This document shows positions 1-7,314 of a stretch of 64,000 nucleotides of DNA, piece by piece. Each line of letters begins with the position of its first letter. The stretch's first letter is position 1. The stretch spans positions 23,305 through 87,304 of the forward strand of contig CAYFGK010000008.1 in assembly GCA_964342305.1 (NCBI GenBank), read 5' to 3'. The position numbers were made by a program, and so were the translations under genes. The notes beneath the pieces were generated by a model, which was not told the DNA's origin, searched no databases, and saw nothing but the letters and a program-made list of their open reading frames with translations. The stretch is from DT-110 sp964342305 (GTDB taxonomy: Bacteria; Bacteroidota; Bacteroidia; Chitinophagales; Saprospiraceae).

Positions 1-1
1 G

Positions 2-517
2 CAACGAAAAGGTTACCTGCTGAAAATCCGAAATGGTTGGTATACTTTCTCGGATAAAGACCTTAAACCAAGCGACCTAGTTTACGTGGCTAATAAAATA
101 TATGGTCCCTCCTATGTATCCCTGGAGTCGGCTTTAAGCCATTATGGTTTTATTCCGGAGGGCACCTTCATGACCACCTCGGTGGCTACCCGGCGTTCCC
201 AGGAGTTCTCTACCCCCATCGGACAGTTCCGGTACCAAACGATTAAACCGTCTTTGTGCTTTGGATATCATCTCAAGAAAAGCGGACATGCCTGGTACAA
301 AATAGCCCAACCAGAAAAAGTGCTGATCGATTACCTGTATTTACATCCCGAGTTAAACAGTGAGGATGATTACGAAGCCTTACGCTGGAATGCCTGGCAA
401 ATTTCCGAAACGCTCAATGAAGAGCGGTTGCAGCATTACCTGGGGTACATCAATAGCAGAGCCTTGAATGATCGCTTCCGTATCTTAAATCAGTATCTGC
501 ATGCTTTCATTGGATGA
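2..517 (+). CDS. AbiEi-like antitoxin of a type IV toxin-antitoxin system (5'-truncated by window edge)
   Basis: The reading frame is open from the first codon of the window, so the true start lies upstream; the GTG at 86 is internal. The first visible residues (KGYLLKIRNGWYTF) match the end of the winged-helix DNA-binding domain of AbiEi antitoxins. They are followed by the conserved ANKIYGPSYVSLESAL stretch and an EKVLIDYLYLHPE segment of the C-terminal domain. AbiEi proteins repress their own operon and counteract the nucleotidyltransferase toxin without a stable complex (family knowledge). The stop codon overlaps the next gene by 17 bp, which indicates translational coupling with the AbiEii-like toxin. 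The assignment rests on these motifs plus the toxin neighbour. Confidence 0.85.
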   Translation, partial: QRKGYLLKIRNGWYTFSDKDLKPSDLVYVANKIYGPSYVSLESALSHYGFIPEGTFMTTSVATRRSQEFSTPIGQFRYQTIKPSLCFGYHLKKSGHAWYKIAQPEKVLIDYLYLHPELNSEDDYEALRWNAWQISETLNEERLQHYLGYINSRALNDRFRILNQYLHAFIG

Positions 518-1274
518 GATCAAGCCTTTCTATCCCGATGATTTGCATCGATTCCCTTCCTTTTTGTTACGGGAATACCTCCAACACAAAATCCTGGAGA
601 TCATCTTCAACTCCTCCTACGGGAACAGGATGCGCTTCATAGGAGGCACCTGTCTTCGGATAATGCATAACAATCAACGCTTTTCGGAAAACCTGGACTT
701 TGATCATGTAGAACTTGACCCCATAGATTTTGCAAGGATCGCTGACATTATACAATCAGAATTAGAACGGGAAGGCTATGCAGTTGAAATGCGGCATGTA
801 ATCCGGGGTGCCTACCACTGCTATATTCGCTTTCCTCGACTACTATTTGAAAGTGGTTTAACGGGGCATCAGGAGGAAAAGATCCTTATCCAACTCGACT
901 CGGAGGCACAACACTTCGATTTTGAACCAGAATTGAACCTGCTCAACAAATTTGATGTGTTTGCCAATGTGCTGGTTACCCCGCTTCCTATTTTGCTTTC
1001 GCAAAAATACTATGCGATTCTTAACCGAAAACGAGCCAAAGGACGAGATCTGTTCGACGTAGTATTCCTACATGCACGCACTGACCCCGACTTCCGGTAC
1101 CTTCAACAAAAAGCGGGAATTACCGACTCCGCTTCCCTGAAGCAGGCGATTCTCAAAAGATTAGAGTCCCTAAATGTCAATGAACTGGCAAATGACGTAG
1201 CGCCATTTTTATTCACCCCAACAGCAGCGAATCGCGTAACCGAATTTCCTGCCTTTATAGAACAAGTACTTTAA
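501..1274 (+). CDS. AbiEii-like nucleotidyltransferase toxin (type IV TA system)
   Basis: This 257-aa protein belongs to the AbiEii/AbiGii family of nucleotidyltransferase-fold toxins. Family members transfer nucleotides to RNA targets such as tRNA and cause growth arrest or phage abortive infection. Visible signatures are the GGT glycines at residues 48-50, the R60-F-S motif, and acidic residues in NLDFD (64-68). The family usually has an Asp at the position of Asn64 (SEDxD), so the first metal-binding residue may be replaced; Asp66 and Asp68 remain. A basic LLSQKYYAILNRKRAKGRDLFD segment, typical of the family, lies near residue 170. The ATG overlaps the antitoxin gene by 17 bp. A strong hairpin follows 3 bp after the stop. 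I am confident of the family and unsure whether the enzyme is active. Confidence 0.88.
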   Translation: MLSLDEIKPFYPDDLHRFPSFLLREYLQHKILEIIFNSSYGNRMRFIGGTCLRIMHNNQRFSENLDFDHVELDPIDFARIADIIQSELEREGYAVEMRHVIRGAYHCYIRFPRLLFESGLTGHQEEKILIQLDSEAQHFDFEPELNLLNKFDVFANVLVTPLPILLSQKYYAILNRKRAKGRDLFDVVFLHARTDPDFRYLQQKAGITDSASLKQAILKRLESLNVNELANDVAPFLFTPTAANRVTEFPAFIEQVL

Positions 1275-1277
1275 TAC

Positions 1278-1327
1278 CTCCCTATGTCACGGTTGATCGC
1301 CTCAGCGATCAACCGTGACATAGGGAG
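1278..1327. terminator. Perfect 23-bp stem hairpin between convergent genes
   Basis: Positions 1278-1300 and 1305-1327 are perfectly complementary around a 4-nt CTCA loop. The hairpin sits between the toxin stop (1274, + strand) and the TonB receptor stop (1339, - strand), so it probably terminates transcription from both sides. There is no long T-run on either side, so it could also be an mRNA-stabilising structure or a repeat remnant. Confidence 0.7.
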
Positions 1328-1338
1328 AATCGCACCCG

Positions 1339-4300
1339 CTACCAGAAGTAGCGGAGGCCAAACTGGAACTGCCGGGGTGCGCTCGCATTCCGGCGGATCA
1401 GCACTCCGCTCTCCCTGGGACCGGGCTGGATCTGGTTCGATTGGGTTGCATTATTGCTGTATCCACTCAGATTCTGGGCATTGAAGATGTTGAAAATATC
1501 AGCCCGGAACTCCAGACGACCCGTGCTCAGCGGGAATTGGTACTGCAAGGCCACGTCGAAGGTATTCGCCCAGGGCAGGCGATCACTGTTGCGATCTTCG
1601 CCCGGATAGCGGTCGCTATTACCCACATAGGCATCACCGAAGGAGGAACCGTCGCCGTTCAGGTCGGTGGTGCCAAATACCGTCGCGTCGGGAATGCGGT
1701 TGATGGGCTGACCACTTTGCAGCAATGCTGCTACCGTCACCGCCAAACCATCCGTCGGGAAGTAGTTGAAAATCCCGTTGATAATGTGCCGACGATCATT
1801 GATCGAAGGTCCCCACTCGGCCTCGAAATCATTACCGTCCATGGCGCGGAAGTTGATGTCTTCCGTATTATTCTCCAGATACGATAAAGTGTAGTTGATG
1901 CGCAGGCTGTAATCATCTTCTCCACGGGCTTTCTGGAAGTTGAAACTGGCTGCGTAGTAGCGCGAGGCACCATCGGCCTCCGTAACTACTACATTTCGGG
2001 CCACACCACTACGCTGCTCACCGTCGATAATAGCGTAGCTACCGTCTACGATAGCCACCGGGCGGCTGGCATCTGCTTCCGGTACACTGCGAACCAACTC
2101 GCTGGGATCATTACTATTGAGGACATCCTGCTCCGTGATCATGTAAGGCGCAGCCGCGTTTAGGTTGCGCAGGCGATAGAGGTTTTCGCTCCGGTTGTGC
2201 ATCAGGTCCACAAAGAATAGCCGGTCATTGTCGATCTGTAACTGGTATCCCAGGTTGAATTGATGGGTATAGGGATTGTCGTATCCGTTCGGGTTCAGGA
2301 TCCGGCGCTCATTGCTGAATACCCCTTCCCGCTGATCCTGCAGCTCATCGAAGCCGGGGCCATTCAGGTAGGTCGTATTCGTGGTGCTGGCAGTCAGATT
2401 ACCGTCGAAGGTGACGGCATCCACATCCGTATCGGCCGGTAATATCCCCTGGTCGATCAGGTCCTGGATCTGCGCCTGGTAGTCGGCCGAGGTGGTGTTT
2501 TGCTGTAATGCATCGCTGTAGATGGCATACAAGACCTTATCGTAGAATATACCGTAACCGGCACGGAGTACGGAGCGCTGACCCAATTTATAGTTGGCAT
2601 TCAAGCGGGGAGCAATGTTATTGTAATCACCTTCGGAACCCCCACCCTGCGACAAATTATCGTAATCATAGCGAAGCCCCAGCGTCAGGCGCAGGCGGTT
2701 ATTCACTTCGATCTGATCTTCCAGATAAGCAGAGTAAATAGTCTGACGTGTACCATAGGAGGCTGGTCGCAGCTCTACATTATAGTTAAGTACTTCCACA
2801 TCAGATGGAATATCTCCAACTCCCAGTGCTCCTCCACGGTTCAGGTTTCGCACTTGTTGCAATTGTTGTTGATCGAGGCGTACCGTATAGTTACCGTTTA
2901 CATTACCACCACCCAGCAAACCATGGTCGGCGCTGATCACGCCCACGCCAGCTTTAAACGTGTGGCGACCGGCATAGTAATTGATTTTTTGCTGAAACTG
3001 AATCGTATTTTCGGTGGCGTCAAAAATATAGCCCGGGTGACCGATAATGGCAATGGTCGCCCCGGTAGGATCCTGAATAGCTACCTGAGGATTGCCTTCA
3101 TTATTCGGGCGGGCGTAATTCCAACGGAAGCGGGCATACTGTACATTTGTTTCCGTACTGAAGTTCTCGCCAACGTAAGTATTTCGCGAAGCGATCAGGA
3201 CGGAGTTGCGGTCCTGAGCATTACCCGCTGAGGGGAAGGTTACCCCGCCATCAAGTCCGCCCCCCTGGCGTTCGATAGCCACAATCCCCACGTTGGCCCG
3301 GATAGATGAGCGGAAGTTATTCGACCAGTTGTGGTCCACTTTTCCCGAAAGGTAGGTGAAGGTATTGGTGCCCCGCACTGTTTCATTAACACCAAGCACA
3401 TTGGAATTCAGAAAATTATCCTTCAGGTCGGTGGTATGTTCGAGGTCCACGTAAAAGAAGGTCTTATCCTTAGTGATGGCGCCTCCCAAAGCAACCCCCG
3501 CCTGGTAGCGCTGGAACCCGTCTTTAACCTGGTTACCCGAAAGATCGCGCTGTGCGTAGAGGGAGTTTCCATCGATCGCCGGACCCGGCCGGGTAATAAA
3601 AAATGCTTCTCCGGTCGACTCATTACTTCCCGAGCGTGTGGTAATATTGACTACTCCATTACCGGTCAGACCGTACTCCGCCGAGTAGTTGTTGGTGAGC
3701 ACGGTAATATTCTTCGCAAAACCGCTCGGGATCGCAAACTTCTGTCCGCCCAGGAAACGCTCGTTATTGTCGAGCCCATCGATGAGGTAAGAAGTGAAAA
3801 GCGGATTTGCTCCGTTGATGGCCACGTTAGGTGCTTCCGGGTAAAACCCGGTAGCCTGGCTCACGTTGGGCAGGCGATAAAGTACGCGGGTAATATCGCG
3901 TCCTTCGATCGGTAATTGTTCTATTTCTTTTTGCTGCAGCTCAAAGGCCACCTCGGCATCGGATCGGTTTATCTGAGCACCTGTTTTGGCGACGATATTG
4001 ACTTCGCCCAGATCGTACGTTGTTTTACTCAGTAGGACCAACTCGATGGTTGGGTCCTGATTGGAACGAATTCCGAACACCTCCGAAGCAGACTCCAGGA
4101 AATCTTCGGTCTCCGGAGCGATCACCTGAAAGCCATCGACGGCTGGAAGCGATTTGAACAGGGCAATCCCCTGATCATTGGAAGTCAGGGTACGCATAAT
4201 TCCGCGGCTTTCGTTACGCAGTTCCACGGTAATGCCGGTTTCCGGCATATTGGTTTGGTAATTGATGACCTGGACCCGAAGATCCTGTTGTGCAAACACA

Positions 4301-4344
4301 GAGGTTGCGCACAAGCATAGCATGAATAGTAGTGCTTTTCGCAT
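1339..4344 (-). CDS. TonB-dependent receptor, Oar-like
   Basis: This is an outer-membrane beta-barrel receptor of 1001 aa. The start chosen is the ATG at 4344 because it gives a clean signal peptide (MRKALLFMLCLCATSVFA-Q); longer upstream frames have none. After the signal come a carboxypeptidase-regulatory-like Ig domain (about residues 22-105), a plug domain (about 120-250, with QLPIEGRD, SYLIDGLDNNE and NYSAEYG, typical of Oar-type receptors), and a long barrel rich in aromatic and Asn residues. The protein ends in FGLRYFW, a usual barrel C-terminus. Oar-like receptors often export or import large substrates; the substrate here is unknown. No SusD partner lies next to it, so it is not a classic SusCD polysaccharide locus. 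A glycosyltransferase gene lies upstream on the same strand, 133 bp away. Confidence 0.88.
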   Translation of the reverse strand: MRKALLFMLCLCATSVFAQQDLRVQVINYQTNMPETGITVELRNESRGIMRTLTSNDQGIALFKSLPAVDGFQVIAPETEDFLESASEVFGIRSNQDPTIELVLLSKTTYDLGEVNIVAKTGAQINRSDAEVAFELQQKEIEQLPIEGRDITRVLYRLPNVSQATGFYPEAPNVAINGANPLFTSYLIDGLDNNERFLGGQKFAIPSGFAKNITVLTNNYSAEYGLTGNGVVNITTRSGSNESTGEAFFITRPGPAIDGNSLYAQRDLSGNQVKDGFQRYQAGVALGGAITKDKTFFYVDLEHTTDLKDNFLNSNVLGVNETVRGTNTFTYLSGKVDHNWSNNFRSSIRANVGIVAIERQGGGLDGGVTFPSAGNAQDRNSVLIASRNTYVGENFSTETNVQYARFRWNYARPNNEGNPQVAIQDPTGATIAIIGHPGYIFDATENTIQFQQKINYYAGRHTFKAGVGVISADHGLLGGGNVNGNYTVRLDQQQLQQVRNLNRGGALGVGDIPSDVEVLNYNVELRPASYGTRQTIYSAYLEDQIEVNNRLRLTLGLRYDYDNLSQGGGSEGDYNNIAPRLNANYKLGQRSVLRAGYGIFYDKVLYAIYSDALQQNTTSADYQAQIQDLIDQGILPADTDVDAVTFDGNLTASTTNTTYLNGPGFDELQDQREGVFSNERRILNPNGYDNPYTHQFNLGYQLQIDNDRLFFVDLMHNRSENLYRLRNLNAAAPYMITEQDVLNSNDPSELVRSVPEADASRPVAIVDGSYAIIDGEQRSGVARNVVVTEADGASRYYAASFNFQKARGEDDYSLRINYTLSYLENNTEDINFRAMDGNDFEAEWGPSINDRRHIINGIFNYFPTDGLAVTVAALLQSGQPINRIPDATVFGTTDLNGDGSSFGDAYVGNSDRYPGEDRNSDRLPWANTFDVALQYQFPLSTGRLEFRADIFNIFNAQNLSGYSNNATQSNQIQPGPRESGVLIRRNASAPRQFQFGLRYFW

Positions 4345-4477
4345 TGGAACGAGGTATTTTGATAGTACTTGGTAATGGAAATCGAATCGGAGGTTGCCAA
4401 CGCGCAGACGCATACGCCGGAGCGCATGCCAAGGCATTCTTTGGCACCAATTCGTCAGGAAATAGTAAGGATAGTTC

Positions 4478-5167
4478 TCAGGCAACCCGGGGTGGTCCCC
4501 GCAGGAAGTGGGTTGACTGAATAGATATTGACCGTATTATCCGGTGTGATGCAGTCGACAAGAACCTGGCCGACAATAATTGCAGAATGATTTGAACCCA
4601 GGGCAACTGCCGGTGAATAGCCAACCATCGCTGAAGGTCAGCCGCATTGTTCAAGTCTGCCAGGCTGGTCAACCATCCTATTTGTTCTTCGTGCCGCAGT
4701 AACAGATCGGTGAAATGCTGCAATATGCGATCAGATTGCCAGGGTAATCGATCCAGGGTTTGGTTCCGGGAAAAGGCCTCTTCCGTGCACCCGATCAGGT
4801 AGGCTCCTCCGCGGAGGTCGGGACCCAACACCCAATCGGTGTGGTCTAGTTTTTCGGCAGCCCGGATCAAATGATCGGACCGCAGATCGGGGACATCGGA
4901 CCCGATCAGGATCACCCGTTGATAGCCTTGCTGGAAGGTATCATGAAAGGCATACTTCAGGCGTTCGCCAAAAGTGGCTCCCCGCTGTTGTCGCTCATCG
5001 ATCACCACCAAAGGCAAGCCGGTGGCTGCCGCGGTAGTACGTGTCCGCTGGTACAGGACCTGCCACAAACGTTCGTTATTCCCTTCGATCAGGGACTTAA
5101 CCTGACCTTCCCGCTCGGGTCGACGAGCGAAAAGTAATAGGGCAGTATGCTTGGCAGACTGTGTCAT
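4478..5167 (-). CDS. DUF2064/TIGR04282-type glycosyltransferase
   Basis: The 229-aa protein matches the nucleotide-diphospho-sugar transferase-like family annotated as arsenosugar-biosynthesis glycosyltransferase (TIGR04282). Visible motifs are LLLFARRPEREGQVKS at the N-terminus, LIGSDVPDL near residue 97, VLGPDLRGGAYLIG near 130 and LPWQSDRIL. The usual pathway partners (the second glycosyltransferase and the radical SAM ArsS) are absent, so an arsenosugar role is not supported here. The last 35-40 residues (after about residue 190) are rich in Ser, Arg and Ile and resemble nothing I know in the family. They may be an out-of-frame tail. Only the fold and general glycosyl-transfer role are safe. 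Confidence 0.75.
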   Translation of the reverse strand: MTQSAKHTALLLFARRPEREGQVKSLIEGNNERLWQVLYQRTRTTAAATGLPLVVIDERQQRGATFGERLKYAFHDTFQQGYQRVILIGSDVPDLRSDHLIRAAEKLDHTDWVLGPDLRGGAYLIGCTEEAFSRNQTLDRLPWQSDRILQHFTDLLLRHEEQIGWLTSLADLNNAADLQRWLAIHRQLPWVQIILQLLSARFLSTASHRIIRSISIQSTHFLRGPPRVA

Positions 5168-5347
5168 GAACGCACAAGGTGGTCAATTAATAGGATACCT
5201 AAGGTCTCCGATCGGACATGTTAGTACATCATTCCGAATCCAGACCAGATGTAACTAACTACGAAGTACACCTATTAGTTGGTTTTTATTCATCCTTTTT
5301 TACCATTACCCAAGCCCTGTGCTTTGCCCGGGGCATGGGATTGTCGC

Positions 5348-5409
5348 TTATTCTTGTTGCTTATCCCTTTTTTCGCACAATCATATCGCCGCTTGAGCAA
5401 CAAGAATAA
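5348..5409. repeat. 14-bp inverted repeat with 34-nt loop
   Basis: TTATTCTTGTTGCT at 5348-5361 is perfectly complementary to 5396-5409. It is the first of several palindromic units in the gene-free stretch 5168-5814, where I see no coding sequence. The rest of that stretch is taken up by two copies of the 75-nt hairpin family. Confidence 0.6.
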
Positions 5410-5462
5410 ACGACGGTTTGCATCGGTAGCCTGGTTGCAGAGACCTTGGCTAACCTTAAACC

Positions 5463-5537
5463 GTCGAATAGCACTGTTGGCTGAAAACCATTGATTCTGA
5501 CAAAGCGAAAAGTACCTGGCCAACAGTACTATTCGAC
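5463..5537 (+). repeat. 75-nt covarying hairpin, copy 1
   Basis: Twenty-base arms at 5463-5482 and 5518-5537 enclose a 35-nt loop. The arms pair except for one internal position and the terminal pair next to the loop. The inner stem reads AATAGCACT here, unlike copies 2 and 3, while the ends GTCG and CTGTTGG are shared. The loop carries a TCTGACAAAGCGAA variant of the loop motif seen in the other copies. The leader CTAACCTTAAACC just upstream is also conserved. The function is unknown; it could be an RNA structure or a REP/MITE-type repeat. Confidence 0.75.
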
Positions 5538-5608
5538 AGGCCACCCTCTTACCCCATTTATTTTGCAAGTGCCTTACTCCTTCTCTGGACTTACCAAGTA
5601 CCAAAAGA

Positions 5609-5740
5609 GAAAGCGGTGAATTGTTTCACAAGCTTAACTGCAGGGCCCTGCACAAACCCTAAACCGTCGGTGATTTCTGTTGGCTAAAACCGAGTAGCTC
5701 TGACAGAACAAATATTCCATAGCCAACAGAAATCACCGAC
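5609..5740 (+). repeat. 75-nt covarying hairpin with conserved leader, copy 2
   Basis: The hairpin proper is 5666-5740, with perfectly paired 20-nt arms (5666-5685 and 5721-5740) and a 35-nt loop containing CTCTGACAGAACAAAT. Upstream, GAAAGCGGT (5609) and the 14-bp palindrome TGCAGGGCCCTGCA (5639-5652) are shared with copy 3 at the same spacing; 13 nt separate palindrome and hairpin in both. It lies 74 bp before the aminotransferase start, with copy 3 on the other side of that gene in the same orientation. Confidence 0.8.
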
Positions 5741-5814
5741 CATCCTCCCTCTTAACCCACCTTGGAAAAAAGACGTAAAACAACTAGCTTCCCCCTCAAT
5801 CAACCCAATCGGCT

Positions 5815-6960
5815 ATGGAACTACCCGAAGACCTGCACGTGCAAGGCATCTCCTCCTTCCAACCACCGCACAGGAGACTGATGGGCCCCGGGCCCTCCGA
5901 TATTCATCCGCGGGTGCTCGAAGCCCTGAGCCGCCCCACGGTAGGCCATCTGGATCCGGCCTTCGTGGCTATGATGGACCAGGTCAAAAGCCTCGTACAA
6001 TACGCCTACCAAACGACGAATCAATTGAGTATGGTGGTCTCAGCACCCGGCTCGGCGGGCATGGAAACCTGCTTTGTGAATTTGGTAGAACCAGGCGATA
6101 AGGTCATCGTTTGCCGCAACGGAGTCTTTGGCGGACGCATGCTGGAAAATGTCACCCGCTGTGGCGGGACACCAGTCGTTCTGGATTTCGAATGGGGACA
6201 ACCGGTCGACCCTAATCGGGTGGAGGAGATATTGAAAGAACACCCCGATGCGGCCATCCTGGCTTTTGTACACGCCGAAACGTCTACGGGCGTTCAGTCC
6301 GATGCACAGGCGCTGTGCGGACTGGCCAGGCAGTACGGTTGCCTCAGCATCGTCGATGCGGTGACATCCCTGGGTGGTATCCCCGTGCTGGTCGACGACT
6401 GGGGTATCGACGCTATTTATTCCGGTTCCCAAAAATGTCTTTCGGCCACGCCCGGCCTGTCGCCGGTTACTTTTAGCAAACGGGCCGTACGCAAGATCAA
6501 AAAGCGGAAATCGCCGGTGCAAAGCTGGTTTCTCGACCTCAACCTGGTCATGCAATACTGGGGCTCGGGAGGTGGCAAGCGATCATATCACCACACGGCA
6601 CCCGTCCACGCTCTCTATTGCATGCACGAAGCCCTGCTGATGCTTCAGGAAGAAGGGCTGGATTCCAGCTGGGAGCGCCACCGCACTCAGCACGAGCGCC
6701 TGCGCACAGAGCTGGAGGAACTCGGTTTTCGCTTCCTCGTCGATGAGGAATACCGGCTTCCCCAACTGAATGCCGTTTTTTTGCCGGAAGGCACGGAGGA
6801 AGCTGGCTTACGCCAAAAACTCTTGCAAGAATACAACCTCGAAGTAGGCGGCGGACTCGGCGACCTGGCCGGAAAGATCTGGCGCATCGGCCTCATGGGC
6901 CATACCGCCCAACCCGATAAAGTAGATTTCCTCCTCGACGTTCTGCGCAAGGAGTTGTAG
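5815..6960 (+). CDS. Alanine-glyoxylate / serine-glyoxylate-type aminotransferase
   Basis: This 381-aa fold-type I PLP enzyme belongs to the class V aminotransferase family. Members transfer an amino group between alanine or serine and glyoxylate, mainly in glyoxylate and glycine metabolism. Visible features are the N-terminal LMGPGPSDIHPRVLEAL substrate loop, SAPGSAGMETC phosphate-binding turn (about residue 80), the HAETSTGV segment, the SIVDAVTSLGG aspartate that binds the PLP ring nitrogen, and GSQKCLSATPG with the Schiff-base lysine near residue 205. The C-terminal IWRIGLMGH arginine is also typical. The length is normal and the ATG at 5815 fits. The gene stands alone and is flanked by direct copies of a hairpin repeat (5609-5740 and 7061-7194). 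The exact amino donor cannot be read from the sequence. Confidence 0.9.
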   Translation: MELPEDLHVQGISSFQPPHRRLMGPGPSDIHPRVLEALSRPTVGHLDPAFVAMMDQVKSLVQYAYQTTNQLSMVVSAPGSAGMETCFVNLVEPGDKVIVCRNGVFGGRMLENVTRCGGTPVVLDFEWGQPVDPNRVEEILKEHPDAAILAFVHAETSTGVQSDAQALCGLARQYGCLSIVDAVTSLGGIPVLVDDWGIDAIYSGSQKCLSATPGLSPVTFSKRAVRKIKKRKSPVQSWFLDLNLVMQYWGSGGGKRSYHHTAPVHALYCMHEALLMLQEEGLDSSWERHRTQHERLRTELEELGFRFLVDEEYRLPQLNAVFLPEGTEEAGLRQKLLQEYNLEVGGGLGDLAGKIWRIGLMGHTAQPDKVDFLLDVLRKEL

Positions 6961-6970
6961 CCTCGCCATT

Positions 6971-7060
6971 ATAACGACAACGAAGTGGTTTGGGACTCCA
7001 AACCACTTCGAGTCGAGTATATACTCGCGTGAAAAGGTTTGGCAAAGCCCAAACCTTTTC
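6971..7060. repeat. Two-hairpin element with central CGAGTATATACTCG palindrome, copy 1
   Basis: Hairpin A (6981-7010) has a perfect 13-bp stem beginning CGAAGTGGTTTGG and a GACT loop. The 14-bp palindrome CGAGTATATACTCG occupies 7014-7027. Hairpin B (7031-7060) has a 12-bp stem beginning GAAAAGGTTTGG. The whole unit recurs in reverse complement at about 10760-10855 with compensatory changes. It starts 10 bp after the aminotransferase stop and runs directly into hairpin copy 3 at 7061. Confidence 0.8.
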
Positions 7061-7194
7061 GAAAGCGGTATAAGTTGCTTCGGTAAATTAGCTGCAGGGC
7101 CCTGCACTAACCTTAAGCCGTCGGTAATTTCTGTTGACTAAAAGCGAGTGACTTTGACAGAACGAATGATCTTTAGCCAACAGTAATTACCGAC
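7061..7194 (+). repeat. 75-nt covarying hairpin with conserved leader, copy 3
   Basis: The hairpin proper is 7120-7194, again exactly 75 nt with a 35-nt loop containing CTTTGACAGAACGAAT. The arms (7120-7139 and 7175-7194) have two mismatches. The leader carries GAAAGCGGT (7061) and TGCAGGGCCCTGCA (7093-7106), as in copy 2. The remaining 7195-7314 before the nadE stop holds only a short GGACC-rich run (7213-7236), with no gene seen. Confidence 0.8.
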
Positions 7195-7314
7195 CGCAAA
7201 CCTAAATACCTACCATGGACCCTGGACCTTGGACCATCCCTCCTAGCAATACTCCAATACCACGCTTAATCCACCCAGGCCCGTGCATCGTCGGCCGTGA
7301 ACCGTCCGACCTCC

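Noticed and set aside
4478..5167. Arsenosugar biosynthesis locus
   Set aside because: Only one glycosyltransferase family member is present; the radical SAM and second glycosyltransferase genes are absent.
5463..7194. Integron attC sites for the 75-nt hairpins
   Set aside because: The arms lack the RYYYAAC/GTTRRRY core, there is no integrase in the window, and adjacent genes are housekeeping rather than cassettes.
5815..7194. Composite transposon around the aminotransferase gene
   Set aside because: Direct hairpin repeats flank the gene but no transposase or target duplication is seen; recombination between repeats is enough.
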